Assembly (NCBI RefSeq): GCF_036178145.1
Contig: NZ_CP108067.1
Coordinates: 5,456,001 to 5,520,000, forward strand
Length of the DNA stretch: 64,000 bases
Direction of reading: 5' to 3'
Origin: Streptomyces sp. NBC_00273
GTDB taxonomy: Bacteria; Actinomycetota; Actinomycetes; Streptomycetales; Streptomycetaceae
The notes beneath the pieces were generated by a model. The model ran no database searches and had not been told where the DNA came from. It saw only the letters and a program-made list of their open reading frames with translations. Each line of letters starts with the position of its first letter. The stretch's first letter is position 1. Positions 9,227 to 17,705 of the stretch are shown in pieces. The translations under genes and the position numbers were made by a program.

Positions 9227-9954
9227 TCGGGCCCGCTCTCGCCGGCGCGTAGGGCGTAGCCGACCCCGCGCACGGTGTGGACCAGGCGCGGCTCGCCGCC
9301 GGCCTCCGTCTTGCGGCGCAGGTACATCACGTACACGTCCAGGGAGTTGGAGCTGGGCTCGAAGTCGAAGCCCCACACGGTCTTGAGGATCTGCTCGCGG
9401 GTCAGGACCTGGCGCGGGTGCGCGAGGAACATCTCCAGCAGCGTGAACTCGGTCCGGGTCAGCTCCACCGGCCGCCCGGCCCGGGTGACCTCGCGGGTCG
9501 CGAGGTCCATGCGCAGGTCGCCGAAGGTCAGGGCGTCCTCATGGCTCTCGCCGGCGGCCTGTGCGGTGGCGTAGGAGCTGCGGCGCAGCAGGGCGCGGAC
9601 CCGGGCGAAGAGCTCGTCGAGTTCGAACGGCTTGACGAGGTAGTCGTCGGCGCCCGCGTCGAGGCCGGTGACGCGGTCGCCGACGGTGTCGCGGGCGGTG
9701 AGCATCAGGATCGGGGTGACGCTGCCGGAGGCGCGCAGCCGGCGGGCGGCCGTGAGCCCGTCCATCCGGGGCATCTGGATGTCCAGGACGATCAGGTCGG
9801 GGGCGTACGAGGCCGCCTTGTCGAGGGCGTCGAGCCCGTCGACGGCGGTCTGCACGGCGTACCCCTCGAAGGCGAGACTGCGGCGCAGGGCCTCGCGAAC
9901 GGCCGGTTCGTCGTCGACGACGAGGATCCGCGCTTCGCCTTCGGCGGCGTTCAT
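9223..9954 (-). CDS. OmpR-family response regulator
   Basis: This 243-residue regulator has a receiver domain with acidic pocket VVDDE (about 12-16), phospho-acceptor Asp58 in LIVLDIQMP, and the conserved Lys in LVKPF. A winged-helix DNA-binding domain follows, with [14 protein letters not shown] and [15 protein letters not shown] recognition sequence (here [11 protein letters not shown]). It is the cognate partner of the overlapping kinase. It lies 75 nt downstream of the protease gene on the same strand, consistent with one operon. It resembles MprA-type regulators, but I do not assign a name. Confidence 0.94.
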   Translation of the reverse strand: MNAAEGEARILVVDDEPAVREALRRSLAFEGYAVQTAVDGLDALDKAASYAPDLIVLDIQMPRMDGLTAARRLRASGSVTPILMLTARDTVGDRVTGLDAGADDYLVKPFELDELFARVRALLRRSSYATAQAAGESHEDALTFGDLRMDLATREVTRAGRPVELTRTEFTLLEMFLAHPRQVLTREQILKTVWGFDFEPSSNSLDVYVMYLRRKTEAGGEPRLVHTVRGVGYALRAGESGPE

Positions 9955-10029
9955 GGATGGGTCTCCCAGGAGTGGTGGTCGGCCGTGGAGTGCGGCCCGG
10001 AGGGCCGCCTCCAGCCTCGCACGGGCGGG

Positions 10030-11268
10030 TCAGAAGCTGGTGCCGAAGCCGTCGGCGGCGGCCCCGGCGCCGGAGCCGGTGCCCGTACCGGAGGAGCCCG
10101 CGCCGCCGGGGCCGCCCTTGCGCAGGGAGTCCAGGGCGGCCTTGATCGTGTCGACCGGGATGGCGAAGCCGAGGCCGACGCTGCCGGCGGCGGAGTTGCC
10201 GGAGGCGGGGGAGTAGATCGCCGACGGCATGCCCACGATCCGGCCGTTCATGTCGACGAGGGCGCCGCCGGAGTTGCCGGGGTTGAGGGAGGCGTCCGTC
10301 TGGAGGGCCTTGTACGCGGTGGTGTCGGAGCCGGTGTCCCCGTTGAACTGGCGGCCGCCGAAGGAGAACGGCCAGCTGTCCTCGCCCTGCTGGCGGCCCT
10401 GCGGGGACTGCTGCTCCGACTTCGGCACCTTCACCTCGCGGTTCAGCGCGGAGACGATGCCGCTGGTGACGGTGCCGGTGAGGCCGTCGGGCGAGCCGAT
10501 GGCGACGACCTGGTCACCGACCTTGACGCCGCCGGAGTCGCCGAGCACGGCGGGCTTCAGCCCGGAGGCGCCCTGGAGCTTGATCAGGGCCAGGTCCTTG
10601 TCGGGGTCGGTGCCCACGATCTTGGCCGGGTACTTCTTGCCGTCGCTCATCGTCACCTGGACCTGGGCGGCGCCGCTCACCACGTGGTTGTTGGTGACGA
10701 TCTCGCCGTCGGCGGTGAGGACGATGCCGGAGCCGGTGCCCTGGCCCGAACCGGTGCGGACGTCGATGCGCACGACCGAGGGGCTGACCTGCTCGGCGAC
10801 TCCCGCGACGGTGCCGGAGCTGGACTGCGAGACGTTGGTGCCGTTGACCCCGCCGGTGCTGCCGGCCTGCCGGTCCATCAGCTGCTGGACGGCGGCCGCC
10901 GTGCCGCCGCCGACCAGGGCCGCGGCGAGCGCGACGGCGGCCAGCAGGGCGACGGGCCGCTTGGCCCGGGGTGCGGGGGCCGCGGCGTGGGCGGGCTGGT
11001 GGGGGCCGCCGCCCTCGCCCTCACCCCCGCCGACGCCGCCCGCGGCCGCCGGGACGGTCTCGCCCTGGATGACCGGCGGCAGGTGCGCCTCGTGCCAGCC
11101 GGGCGCGGCCGGCGGGTACGGGGGCGGCGGCGGGTAGGCCCCCGCCCCGGCCCCGGCTGCCTGTGTCAGCCCGTCGTGCCCGCGCTGCCAGTCCTCGCCG
11201 AACGGCGCGTGCTGGGCCGGGCTGTTCTCCTGCGGGTACGCGCCTTCGCGGCGGAAGCTGTCGGTCAT
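10030..11268 (-). CDS. Membrane-anchored trypsin-like serine protease (HtrA/S1C type, no PDZ)
   Basis: The 412-residue protein begins with a Pro/Gly-rich cytoplasmic region (1-100), then one TM helix (about 104-126) and an extracytoplasmic chymotrypsin-fold domain. The triad is visible as His in VTNNHVV, Asp in DKDLALIK and Ser in NPGNSGGALVD. After IPVDTIKAALDSLRKG it ends in a Gly/Ser/Thr tail, so the PDZ domain usual in HtrA/DegP is absent. Its position upstream of a response regulator-kinase pair suggests a role in envelope quality control. Confidence 0.92.
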   Translation of the reverse strand: MTDSFRREGAYPQENSPAQHAPFGEDWQRGHDGLTQAAGAGAGAYPPPPPYPPAAPGWHEAHLPPVIQGETVPAAAGGVGGGEGEGGGPHQPAHAAAPAPRAKRPVALLAAVALAAALVGGGTAAAVQQLMDRQAGSTGGVNGTNVSQSSSGTVAGVAEQVSPSVVRIDVRTGSGQGTGSGIVLTADGEIVTNNHVVSGAAQVQVTMSDGKKYPAKIVGTDPDKDLALIKLQGASGLKPAVLGDSGGVKVGDQVVAIGSPDGLTGTVTSGIVSALNREVKVPKSEQQSPQGRQQGEDSWPFSFGGRQFNGDTGSDTTAYKALQTDASLNPGNSGGALVDMNGRIVGMPSAIYSPASGNSAAGSVGLGFAIPVDTIKAALDSLRKGGPGGAGSSGTGTGSGAGAAADGFGTSF

Positions 11269-11359
11269 GACACCGACTCTGGCCGCAGATCATGAGAGCT
11301 TCCTGAGTCAGGCCTGAGAAGCCCGACAGAACCGCCTACGACCGACCTGAGAACCGGTC

Positions 11360-11398
11360 TTGACCCTCGACCTGGTGGAGGTCCCAGAGTCACGGGTG
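11360..11398 (+). promoter_or_regulatory. MerR-type promoter/operator with 19-bp spacer, probably leaderless
   Basis: TTGACC (11360-11365) and CAGAGT (11385-11390) are 19 bp apart. The spacer holds an imperfect dyad centred on GACCTGGTGGAGGTC, the over-long spacing typical of MerR-controlled promoters. Transcription would start at about 11397, at the GTG start codon, which suggests a leaderless and autoregulated mRNA. Confidence 0.65.
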
Positions 11399-12471
11399 TG
11401 GAGAGCGAGATGCACAGCATTGGCGAGATGGGCCGCGACAGCGGGCTGGGCGTGAGCGCGCTGCGCTTCTACGACCGGGCGGGCGTCCTGCCGCCCGCCC
11501 GGGTGGATCCGGCGACCGGATACCGCTGGTACGCGCCCGAACAGCTCGACGAGGCCCGGCTGCTGGCCCGGCTCCGGCAGGCGGGGATGCCGCTCGCGGA
11601 CGTCCGACTGGTCCTGGCGGCCTGGTCCGGCGGGGACACCGGCCTGGTGCCCCGGCTGCTGGACGGGCACCTGCGGCGGCTCGAACGCGAGCTCGCCGAT
11701 GCGCGCGGCGCGCTCTCCGCGGTACGCGCACGACTCGGACACAAGGAGAGCACCATGACCACCACCACCCGCACCGCCCGGCTGACCGTGCCCGCCACGG
11801 AGTTCGCGGCCGCGCTGGACTCCGTACGCTTCGCCGTCGGCACCGACCCCGAGCTGCCGGTGCTCGGCGGGATCCACTTCGACGTGGAGGGGGCGGACCT
11901 GCACGTCGTGGCCACCGACCGCTACCGGATGGCCGTGGCCCGCGCGTCCACCACCGGCCACGGCGGCGAGCGGGTCCAGCTGACCGTGCCCGCCCCGCTC
12001 GTGGACGCCATGCGGGCCCTGCTGACCGACGGCTCCCCGGCCCTGCTCACGGTGGACGGGGACGCGGTCGAGCTGGAGACGCAGGGCCGCCGGGTCGCCG
12101 GGCAGGGCCTGGGCGAGGGGTTCCCCGACCACCGCCGCCTGATGCAGCTCCCCGAGGGCCGCCGCGTCCCGCTGGACGTGCCGGCGCTGCGCAAGGCCCT
12201 GGCCGGGCAGGAGGGTCAGCGGTGCGCCCTCGTGTTGACGGACACCGCGACCGTCGCCGACGACGCTTACGACGCCTACGACGCTTACGAGACCGGATCC
12301 GCCTCCGACGGGGACCGGGTGGGGGTCAACCCCGCCTTCCTCCTCGACGCACTCGCCGTGGGCGACGACATGCTGCTGGAGTACGTCGGCCCCAAGGCCC
12401 CGCTGGTGCTCCTGCGCCCCGACACCGAGGACGCCTTCTCCCTGCTGATGCCGTGCACGCTGGACGCGTGA
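11398..12471 (+). CDS. MerR regulator fused to a two-domain DNA polymerase III beta-clamp-like protein
   Basis: This 357-residue fusion has residues 1-115 as a MerR regulator: winged HTH IGEMGRDSGLGVSALRFYDR, GYRWYAPEQLDEARLLARLR, then a long dimerisation helix. Residues about 125-357 match domains II and III of the DnaN sliding clamp. LPVLGGIHFD and VATDRYRMAVA match clamp domain II, GFPDHRRLM the II-III hinge, and VNPAFLLDAL plus the C-terminal LLMPCTLD match domain III. Clamp domain I is missing. A DAYDAYDAYE insertion sits in domain III. An in-frame ATG with a strong ribosome-binding site lies exactly at the junction (11755). Function is unknown. It ends 6 nt from a convergent LacI gene. 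Confidence 0.88.
   Translation: MESEMHSIGEMGRDSGLGVSALRFYDRAGVLPPARVDPATGYRWYAPEQLDEARLLARLRQAGMPLADVRLVLAAWSGGDTGLVPRLLDGHLRRLERELADARGALSAVRARLGHKESTMTTTTRTARLTVPATEFAAALDSVRFAVGTDPELPVLGGIHFDVEGADLHVVATDRYRMAVARASTTGHGGERVQLTVPAPLVDAMRALLTDGSPALLTVDGDAVELETQGRRVAGQGLGEGFPDHRRLMQLPEGRRVPLDVPALRKALAGQEGQRCALVLTDTATVADDAYDAYDAYETGSASDGDRVGVNPAFLLDALAVGDDMLLEYVGPKAPLVLLRPDTEDAFSLLMPCTLDA
11743..11757 (+). promoter_or_regulatory. Internal ribosome-binding site and ATG at the MerR/clamp junction
   Basis: AAGGAG (11743-11748) lies 6 nt before an in-frame ATG (11755-11757, codon 120) that begins MTTTTRTARLTVPATEF, the first residues of the clamp-like half. This is a better initiation signal than the leaderless GTG of the full gene. 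It could yield a free clamp-like protein of about 238 residues. Confidence 0.6.
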
Positions 12472-12477
12472 CCCGCG

Positions 12478-13500
12478 CTAGCGGCAGCCGCAGGAGCGGC
12501 GGATCACCAGCGCCGACGGGAACTGCTTGAGCCGTTCCCGTCGGGAGCCGGCCACGCGCAGGCCGTCGTCCAGGACCAGGTCCACGGCCGCGCGGGCCAT
12601 CGCCGGGCGGTCCGAGGCCATCGTGGTCAGCGGCGGGTCGGTGAGGGCGGCTTCCTTGACGTCGTCGAAGCCCGCGACGGCCAGTTCCCCGGGCACGTCG
12701 ATGCGCAGCTCGCGCGCGGCGCGCAGCACACCGATCGCCTGGTCGTCCGTGGCGCAGAAGATGGCCGTCGGCCGGTCGGGCCGCGCCAGGACCTCCAGGG
12801 CGACCGTGTACGCGTCGTAGCGGTTGTACGGGGCCTCGATGAGCCGGCCCTCGACGGAGCGGCCGGCCTCCAGCATGGCCCGGCGCCAGCCCTCGACGTG
12901 GTCGGCGACCGGGTCGCCGACCGAGGGGGTGTTCTCGATGCCGCCGATGCAGGCGACGTACTCGTGCCCGTGCTCCAGCAGGTGGCGGGTGGCGAGCTGG
13001 GCGCCGCCGATGTCGTCCGTGACGACGGCGACGTCGTCGATCGCCTCCGGGCGCTCGTGCAGCAGCACGACCCGCGCGTCCCACGCCTCGATCTCGCTGG
13101 CCGCCTGCTCGCTCATGCCCTGGCTGACCAGGATCAGGCCCGAGACCCGCATCCCGAGGAAGGCCCGCAGGTAGTGGACCTCGCGCTCGGTGCGGTAGTC
13201 GGAGTTGCCGACCAGGACCATCTTTCCGCGCTCGGCGGCGGCCTGTTCGACCGCGTGCGCCATTTCCGCGAAGAACGGCTGCCGGGCGTCCGGGACGATC
13301 ATGCCTATGAGGTCGGTGCGCCGCGAAGCCATCGCCTGGGCGACCCGGTCCGGGCGGTAGCCCAGCTCCTTGATCGCGGCGAGGACACGCTCGCGCGTGG
13401 CCGGGGCGACCGGCCGGGGTCCGTTGTTGATGACGTAGCTCACGACGGCGGTCGACGTACCCGCAAGTCGTGCAACGTCATCCCGCGTCACCTTGGCCAC
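12478..13500 (-). CDS. LacI-family transcriptional regulator
   Basis: The 340-residue regulator has an N-terminal LacI HTH ([20 protein letters not shown], residues 4-23) and hinge helix near [13 protein letters not shown] periplasmic-binding-protein-like effector domain follows ([10 protein letters not shown] ... [14 protein letters not shown] ... VAGFDDV). It ends in RRSCGCR. It stands between the MerR-clamp gene (convergent) and glnR (same strand, 78 nt upstream). No sugar-utilisation genes adjoin it, so its regulon is not evident. The palindromic operator it recognises was not identified. Confidence 0.93.
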   Translation of the reverse strand: MAKVTRDDVARLAGTSTAVVSYVINNGPRPVAPATRERVLAAIKELGYRPDRVAQAMASRRTDLIGMIVPDARQPFFAEMAHAVEQAAAERGKMVLVGNSDYRTEREVHYLRAFLGMRVSGLILVSQGMSEQAASEIEAWDARVVLLHERPEAIDDVAVVTDDIGGAQLATRHLLEHGHEYVACIGGIENTPSVGDPVADHVEGWRRAMLEAGRSVEGRLIEAPYNRYDAYTVALEVLARPDRPTAIFCATDDQAIGVLRAARELRIDVPGELAVAGFDDVKEAALTDPPLTTMASDRPAMARAAVDLVLDDGLRVAGSRRERLKQFPSALVIRRSCGCR

Positions 13501-13578
13501 GCGCGGCAGTCTACGCGGGGTGACCTACCGCTGGGCAGGGCATCCTGCCGAGTGGATGCTCACAGCGGCTTCGGCCGA

Positions 13579-14364
13579 TCAGGTGACGGCCTGAGCCGAC
13601 TGCGCGGCAGTCTGTGAGGCCGACTGCGCGGCCGTCTGGGACGCTGCCTTGGCCGCCGCCTGGGCCGCGGCTTCCGCCGCCGCCCGCTCGACCTTCTCCG
13701 GCGTGACGAAGCGGTAGCCGACGTTGCGGACCGTGCCGATCAGGGACTCGTGCTCGGGGCCGAGCTTGGCGCGCAGCCGCCGTACGTGCACGTCGACGGT
13801 CCGGGTGCCGCCGAAGTAGTCGTAGCCCCAGACCTCCTGGAGCAGCTGGGCGCGCGTGAAGACCCGGCCCGGGTGCTGGGCGAGGTACTTGAGCAGCTCG
13901 AACTCCTTGAAGGTGAGGTCGAGCACCCGCCCCTTGAGCTTGGCGGAGTACGTGGCCTCGTCCACCGACAGGTCGCCGTTGCGGATCTCCATCGGGGAGT
14001 CGTCCGAGCCCAGCTGCTGACGGCCGGTGGCCAGGCGCAGCCGCGCTTCGACCTCGGCCGGACCCGCGGTGTCCAGGAGGACGTCGTCGATGCCCCAGTC
14101 GGCGGTGACGGCCGCCAGGCCGCCCTCGGTGACGACGAGGATCAGCGGACAGCCGGGTCCGGTGGAGCGGAGCAGCTGGCACAGCGACCGCACCTGCGGC
14201 AGGTCGCGGCGGCCGTCCACGAGGATGACATCGGCTCCCGGGGTGTCCACCAGGGCGGGGCCCTCGGCCGGGGCGACCCGGACGTTGTGCAGCAGCAGGC
14301 CGAGGGCGGGCAGCACCTCGGTGGACGGCTGCAGGGCGTTGGTGAGCAGCAGGAGTGAGCTCAC
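13579..14364 (-). CDS. glnR: GlnR, global nitrogen regulator (atypical OmpR-type)
   Basis: This 261-residue regulator matches actinobacterial GlnR. It begins [20 protein letters not shown], has a receiver-like domain ([13 protein letters not shown] around residue 50) and an OmpR winged helix ([40 protein letters not shown]). GlnR activates ammonium-assimilation genes and has no partner kinase. The start is the GTG at 14364, with AGGTGG upstream. The C-terminus carries a long Ala/Gln/Ser tail (about residues 228-261). It is transcribed away from the moaD-like gene across a 461-bp gap. Confidence 0.92.
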   Translation of the reverse strand: MSSLLLLTNALQPSTEVLPALGLLLHNVRVAPAEGPALVDTPGADVILVDGRRDLPQVRSLCQLLRSTGPGCPLILVVTEGGLAAVTADWGIDDVLLDTAGPAEVEARLRLATGRQQLGSDDSPMEIRNGDLSVDEATYSAKLKGRVLDLTFKEFELLKYLAQHPGRVFTRAQLLQEVWGYDYFGGTRTVDVHVRRLRAKLGPEHESLIGTVRNVGYRFVTPEKVERAAAEAAAQAAAKAASQTAAQSASQTAAQSAQAVT

Positions 14365-14825
14365 GACCGACCACCTGCCCGGGTCGGACGGTGGTGCACG
14401 GTTCGCTGGTCCATCACGTCGGTTCCTCCTCGGTCCCGTCGAGGACATGCGTGGTACTGCTTCGTACGTCTTGCCCGGCGTCCCCGCGGTCCCCGCGCCC
14501 TGGGGTCCGCATGGATACCACTGTTCTCGGTTCGTTCAACGTGCTGAAAGCACAAAAGGACCCGGGGGCAACGTTGCCCGGATCCTCTCGCCAAGCAGAA
14601 TAGCCCACCCGTCGATGCGTGGCCGAGGCCTCTTCCGCTTCCACTTCTGTGGTTCATGCCACGCCCCTGCCCTGCGTATGCCCGGGATTCACCGGTTCGG
14701 GGGCCCGCCGACCGGTGCTTCGGGGCCGCCCGGGCGCACACCCGGCGCGTCGGGGCACGCCCGGGGCAGTGGTGGGAGGGGCCATCATGGAGGCCGACGG
14801 TAGAGAGCCGACGATAGGAGCAGCA
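14365..14825. other. 461-bp divergent intergenic region glnR / moaD-like gene
   Basis: No gene is evident. The region contains a perfect 14-bp palindrome GGGCAACGTTGCCC at 14566-14579, a stretch richer in A/T around 14515-14560, and presumably the promoters of both flanking genes. I found no clear GlnR box. Short reading frames here lack coding bias. Confidence 0.5.
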
Positions 14826-15080
14826 GTGGCAACCGGAACCATCCGCTACTGGGCGGCGGCCAAGGCCGCGGCCAAGACGGCGGAGGAGCCGTACTCGGCG
14901 CGCACACTGGCCGAGGCGCTCGACGCCGTGCGGGAGCGCCACCCCGGGGAGCTGACCCGGGTCCTGCTGCGCTGCTCCTTCCTCGTGAACGACGAGCCTG
15001 TGGGCAAGCGCCCGCATGATTCCGTCCCGCTGACCGAAGGGGGCACCGTCGAGGTGCTCCCGCCGTTCGCGGGCGGGTGA
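14826..15080 (+). CDS. MoaD/ThiS-family ubiquitin-like sulfur carrier
   Basis: The 84-residue beta-grasp protein ends in PPFAGG; the C-terminal Gly-Gly is the residue pair that is adenylated and thiocarboxylated in MoaD/ThiS carriers. TIRYWAAAKAAAKTAEE and VNDEPVGKRPHDSVPLTEGGTVEVLPPFAGG match the fold. The GTG at 14826 is preceded by AGGAG with suitable spacing; an ATG at 14787 is less likely. It ends 10 nt before the next gene. It probably serves molybdopterin or another thiolation pathway; the partner is not in the window. Confidence 0.85.
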   Translation: MATGTIRYWAAAKAAAKTAEEPYSARTLAEALDAVRERHPGELTRVLLRCSFLVNDEPVGKRPHDSVPLTEGGTVEVLPPFAGG

Positions 15081-15090
15081 GCGGAAGCCG

Positions 15091-16671
15091 ATGAGTACGC
15101 CTGAGGAACAGCAGCGCCAGCAGTACGCGCAGCAGCAGCACCAGCAGAACCAGCAGCAGGAGGACCCGTACGGGACCCAGACCTGGCAGTCCGACACCTG
15201 GGACACCAGCTACCAGCCGGTGCACCCGCCGCTGGGCGCGGTGCCCGGGCAGCAGGTGGCGCCGGAGGGTTGGTTCCGCGACGAGGCCGCAGTGGCCCCG
15301 GCGGCCCCGGCCCCGGCCGCCCCGGGCCCCTGGCCGGACGGTTCCGGAGCCGTCGGCGGCTACGCCCCGGCCCCGGAGCCGTACCCGCAGCCGGTGGCTC
15401 CGGAGGGCTGGTACCGGGACGGGGCCCAGGCTCCGGCGCCCGCCGCGGCTCCGGTGCAGGGCTGGCCGCAGGGCGCCGAGACGGCCTACCTGCCGCCGTA
15501 CCCGGGCCCCGAGCACGACCAGCCGCAGTCCCAGCAGTCCCAGCAGTCGGTGGCTCCGGAGGGCTGGTACCGGGACGGGGCCCAGGCTCCGGCGCCCGCC
15601 GCGGCTCCGGTGCAGGGCTGGCCGCAGGGCGCCGAGACGGCCTACCTGCCGCCCTACCCGGGCCCCGAGCACGCCCAGCAGCAGGCCCAGCAGCAGCACC
15701 GGCAGTCGCCGCCGGTCGAGGAGACGGCGTACATGCCGCCGGTGGTCGACGTGTCCGCCGCCGAGCAGCCGGCCCGGGGGTACCGCCCAGCGGTAGCCGG
15801 GGGAATGCCGCCCCAGGCGGCGCCCACTCCGGCCGAGGACCCGGCCGGGGCCCCCGGCGAGCCGCAGGAGATCACCTCCTGGTCCCCGCCCACCCTCGCC
15901 GGCAACACCCTGCGTGCCGTCGACCCCGCCCAGGCGCGCGCCGAGGGCCGGTCGCCGATCATCGACCCCGGTCCGCAGTCCGCCATACTCACCGCCGTCC
16001 TCGGGCTGCTGCTCGCCGCGGCCGCCGCCCTCGGCCAGTACGCCCTGCTCCTGCCGCTGATCGCCCTGCAGGGGCTCACGGCGGCCGGCTGGTTCCGCCT
16101 CAACGGCATGTGGCCCGCCCGCCAGGGCATCGCCCTCGCCTTCGCCGGAGCCGTCGTCGCCGACGCGGCCGTGCTCGCCGTCGACCCCCTGTACGGGGCC
16201 GGCGCGATCGTCGGGACCCTCGGTGCCTGGGTGCTGCTCACGCTCGTCCTCCAGCTGCGCAGCCACGCCGATCCCGACGAGCGGATGTACGGGCTGATGG
16301 CCTCGGTGGCCTCGGCCGCCCTCGCCATCATCTGTGCCGGCTACCTCGCGGCCGATTCCGCCGCCGCCACGGTCGGCGCGGCCGCCGTCGCGGTCGCCGT
16401 CTTCGCCCGTGCGCTGCCGCTGCCCACCGCCCCTTCGGTCGGCGTTTCGCTGGCCGCTGCCGCCGGCGCCGGTATCGCGGTCGGCGGGCTGACCCCGGTC
16501 GGTGCGGGCGGGGCGCTGATCGGCCTCGCCGCCGGGGTGTGCGCGCTGGTCGGGCTGCGCGTGGCGGCGTACGACTACCCGTCGAAGTTCGTGCACATGA
16601 CGGCCGGTGTGGCCCTGCCGCTCGCGGCGGCCGCCCCCGCCGTGTACCTGATCGGCCGGGTGGTGGGCTGA
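15091..16671 (+). CDS. Multi-pass membrane protein with repetitive Gln/Pro-rich N-terminus
   Basis: This is a 526-residue protein of unknown function. Residues 1-290 are low-complexity, rich in Gln, Pro, Ala and Gly, with VAPEGWYRDGAQAPAPAAAP repeated at about 102 and 154 and a related VAPEGWFRDE near 55. The remainder contains about eight hydrophobic helices (for example SAILTAVLGLLLAAAAALG, ALIGLAAGVCALVGLRVAA) and ends in YLIGRVVG. It follows the sulfur-carrier gene by 10 nt, so it is probably co-transcribed, though a functional link is not obvious. Confidence 0.85.
   Translation: MSTPEEQQRQQYAQQQHQQNQQQEDPYGTQTWQSDTWDTSYQPVHPPLGAVPGQQVAPEGWFRDEAAVAPAAPAPAAPGPWPDGSGAVGGYAPAPEPYPQPVAPEGWYRDGAQAPAPAAAPVQGWPQGAETAYLPPYPGPEHDQPQSQQSQQSVAPEGWYRDGAQAPAPAAAPVQGWPQGAETAYLPPYPGPEHAQQQAQQQHRQSPPVEETAYMPPVVDVSAAEQPARGYRPAVAGGMPPQAAPTPAEDPAGAPGEPQEITSWSPPTLAGNTLRAVDPAQARAEGRSPIIDPGPQSAILTAVLGLLLAAAAALGQYALLLPLIALQGLTAAGWFRLNGMWPARQGIALAFAGAVVADAAVLAVDPLYGAGAIVGTLGAWVLLTLVLQLRSHADPDERMYGLMASVASAALAIICAGYLAADSAAATVGAAAVAVAVFARALPLPTAPSVGVSLAAAAGAGIAVGGLTPVGAGGALIGLAAGVCALVGLRVAAYDYPSKFVHMTAGVALPLAAAAPAVYLIGRVVG
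15393..15673 (+). repeat. 125-bp in-gene direct duplication, period 156 bp
   Basis: Bases 15393-15517 recur almost exactly at 15549-15673 inside the Gln/Pro-rich membrane protein gene; one visible difference is CCGTAC versus CCCTAC. The offset is 52 codons, so the frame is kept and the protein gains a near-identical repeat. Confidence 0.9.
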
Positions 16672-16734
16672 TCCCTGCCTGACGACGGGCATGGTCAACT
16701 AGAACGCACGTACCGATTAGTAGGGGGAGGGAAC

Positions 16735-17460
16735 GTGCGTTTCCTGCGTGTCGTTGTGATCATCGGAGTGGTTCTGGGGGCCCTGTTCGTGGGGGTGGAC
16801 CGCTGGGCCGCGAGTTACGCCGAGAACCGGCTGGCCGACCGAATACAGGCGCGGCAGGGCCCGGCCGGTTCTTCGGAGGTGGAAGTCCAGGGCTTCCCCT
16901 TCCTGACCCAGGTGCTCAGCCGCGACCTCGACCGTGTCGACCTGAAGCTGCGGGGCGTGGAGGTCACCGCCGAGGACCGCAAGACGCGGTTGTCGGAGCT
17001 GGACGCGAGCTTCTGGGGCGTGAAGCTCAACGGTGACTACAACGGCGGGACCGCCGACCGGGCCGAGGGCACCGCGCTCATCACGTACGCCGACCTGACG
17101 GCGGCCTCGCAGAGCGGCGCGACCCTCTCCTACGGCGGGGCGCCGGGCAAGGTGAAGGTCACCGCGTCGGTGAACGTCCTCGGCAAGGTCCTGACGCACA
17201 GCGTGGTGGCGACCGTCACCCTCGAGGACGCGCCGGGCGGAAAGAGCGGCAAGGACGGCAAGATCGTCCGCGTGCGCGCCGACGCGGTGCCCAGCGGGGG
17301 CGTCGCGGTGGTCGAGCGGGAGATCCGCAAGAAGACCGACTTCGACCGCGATCTCGGCAGCGGCATGCCGGCCGGGCTCCAGCTCTCGTCCCTGACCTCG
17401 GACGAGGCCGGTGTGCACCTCACGCTGGGCGGCACGAACGTGGTGGTGGCCGGATCGTGA
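16735..17460 (+). CDS. LmeA-like (DUF2993) membrane-anchored lipid-binding protein
   Basis: The 241-residue protein has an N-terminal membrane anchor (FLRVVVIIGVVLGALFVGV, residues 3-21) and an extracytoplasmic domain. The features VEVQGFPFLTQVLSRDLDRVDLKLRGV are characteristic of DUF2993/LmeA, a phospholipid-binding family linked to mannan elongation in mycobacteria. The GTG start at 16735 follows GGGGGAGGG. It stands alone between the multi-pass protein and the sulfurtransferase operon. Confidence 0.85.
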   Translation: MRFLRVVVIIGVVLGALFVGVDRWAASYAENRLADRIQARQGPAGSSEVEVQGFPFLTQVLSRDLDRVDLKLRGVEVTAEDRKTRLSELDASFWGVKLNGDYNGGTADRAEGTALITYADLTAASQSGATLSYGGAPGKVKVTASVNVLGKVLTHSVVATVTLEDAPGGKSGKDGKIVRVRADAVPSGGVAVVEREIRKKTDFDRDLGSGMPAGLQLSSLTSDEAGVHLTLGGTNVVVAGS

Positions 17461-17583
17461 GACAGCGCGGTCCGATCCTTAGGAGGACGGGCCGCGCGGC
17501 GGGTCCCGGGGGCGGTGCGGCGGCCGCGCATGGCCCACGGATCCCAATATTCGGACGATCCTGTCTCGATATATGACACGCCG

Positions 17584-17613
17584 GTGACAGGGCGGCTGAT
17601 TCGTCCCTACGAT
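17584..17613 (+). promoter_or_regulatory. Putative vegetative promoter of the leader-sulfurtransferase operon
   Basis: GTGACA (17584-17589) and TACGAT (17608-17613) are separated by 18 bp. Initiation about 6-8 nt downstream would fall on or near the ATG at 17622, implying that the leader peptide is read from a leaderless transcript. Confidence 0.5.
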
Positions 17614-17621
17614 CCATGGCT

Positions 17622-17705
17622 ATGAAGCATCAGCAGGCGGACCTCACGAAGCGACGGGCAGTAGACCTGTGTCGCGTCGCCGCCATGCTCTGTCGATCCA
17701 TGTGA
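17622..17705 (+). CDS. Cysteine-containing leader peptide upstream of sulfurtransferase
   Basis: The peptide MKHQQADLTKRRAVDLCRVA continues with AMLCRSM and stop (27 residues; 29 if the ATG at 17616 is used). It carries the RR-x-VDL-x-R ... C signature of actinobacterial leader peptides found in front of sulfur-metabolism genes. Two Cys codons, preceded by the basic stretch, would sense Cys-tRNA supply. It lies 176 nt before the sulfurtransferase start. The exact downstream antiterminator structure is not clear to me. Confidence 0.72.
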   Translation: MKHQQADLTKRRAVDLCRVAAMLCRSM

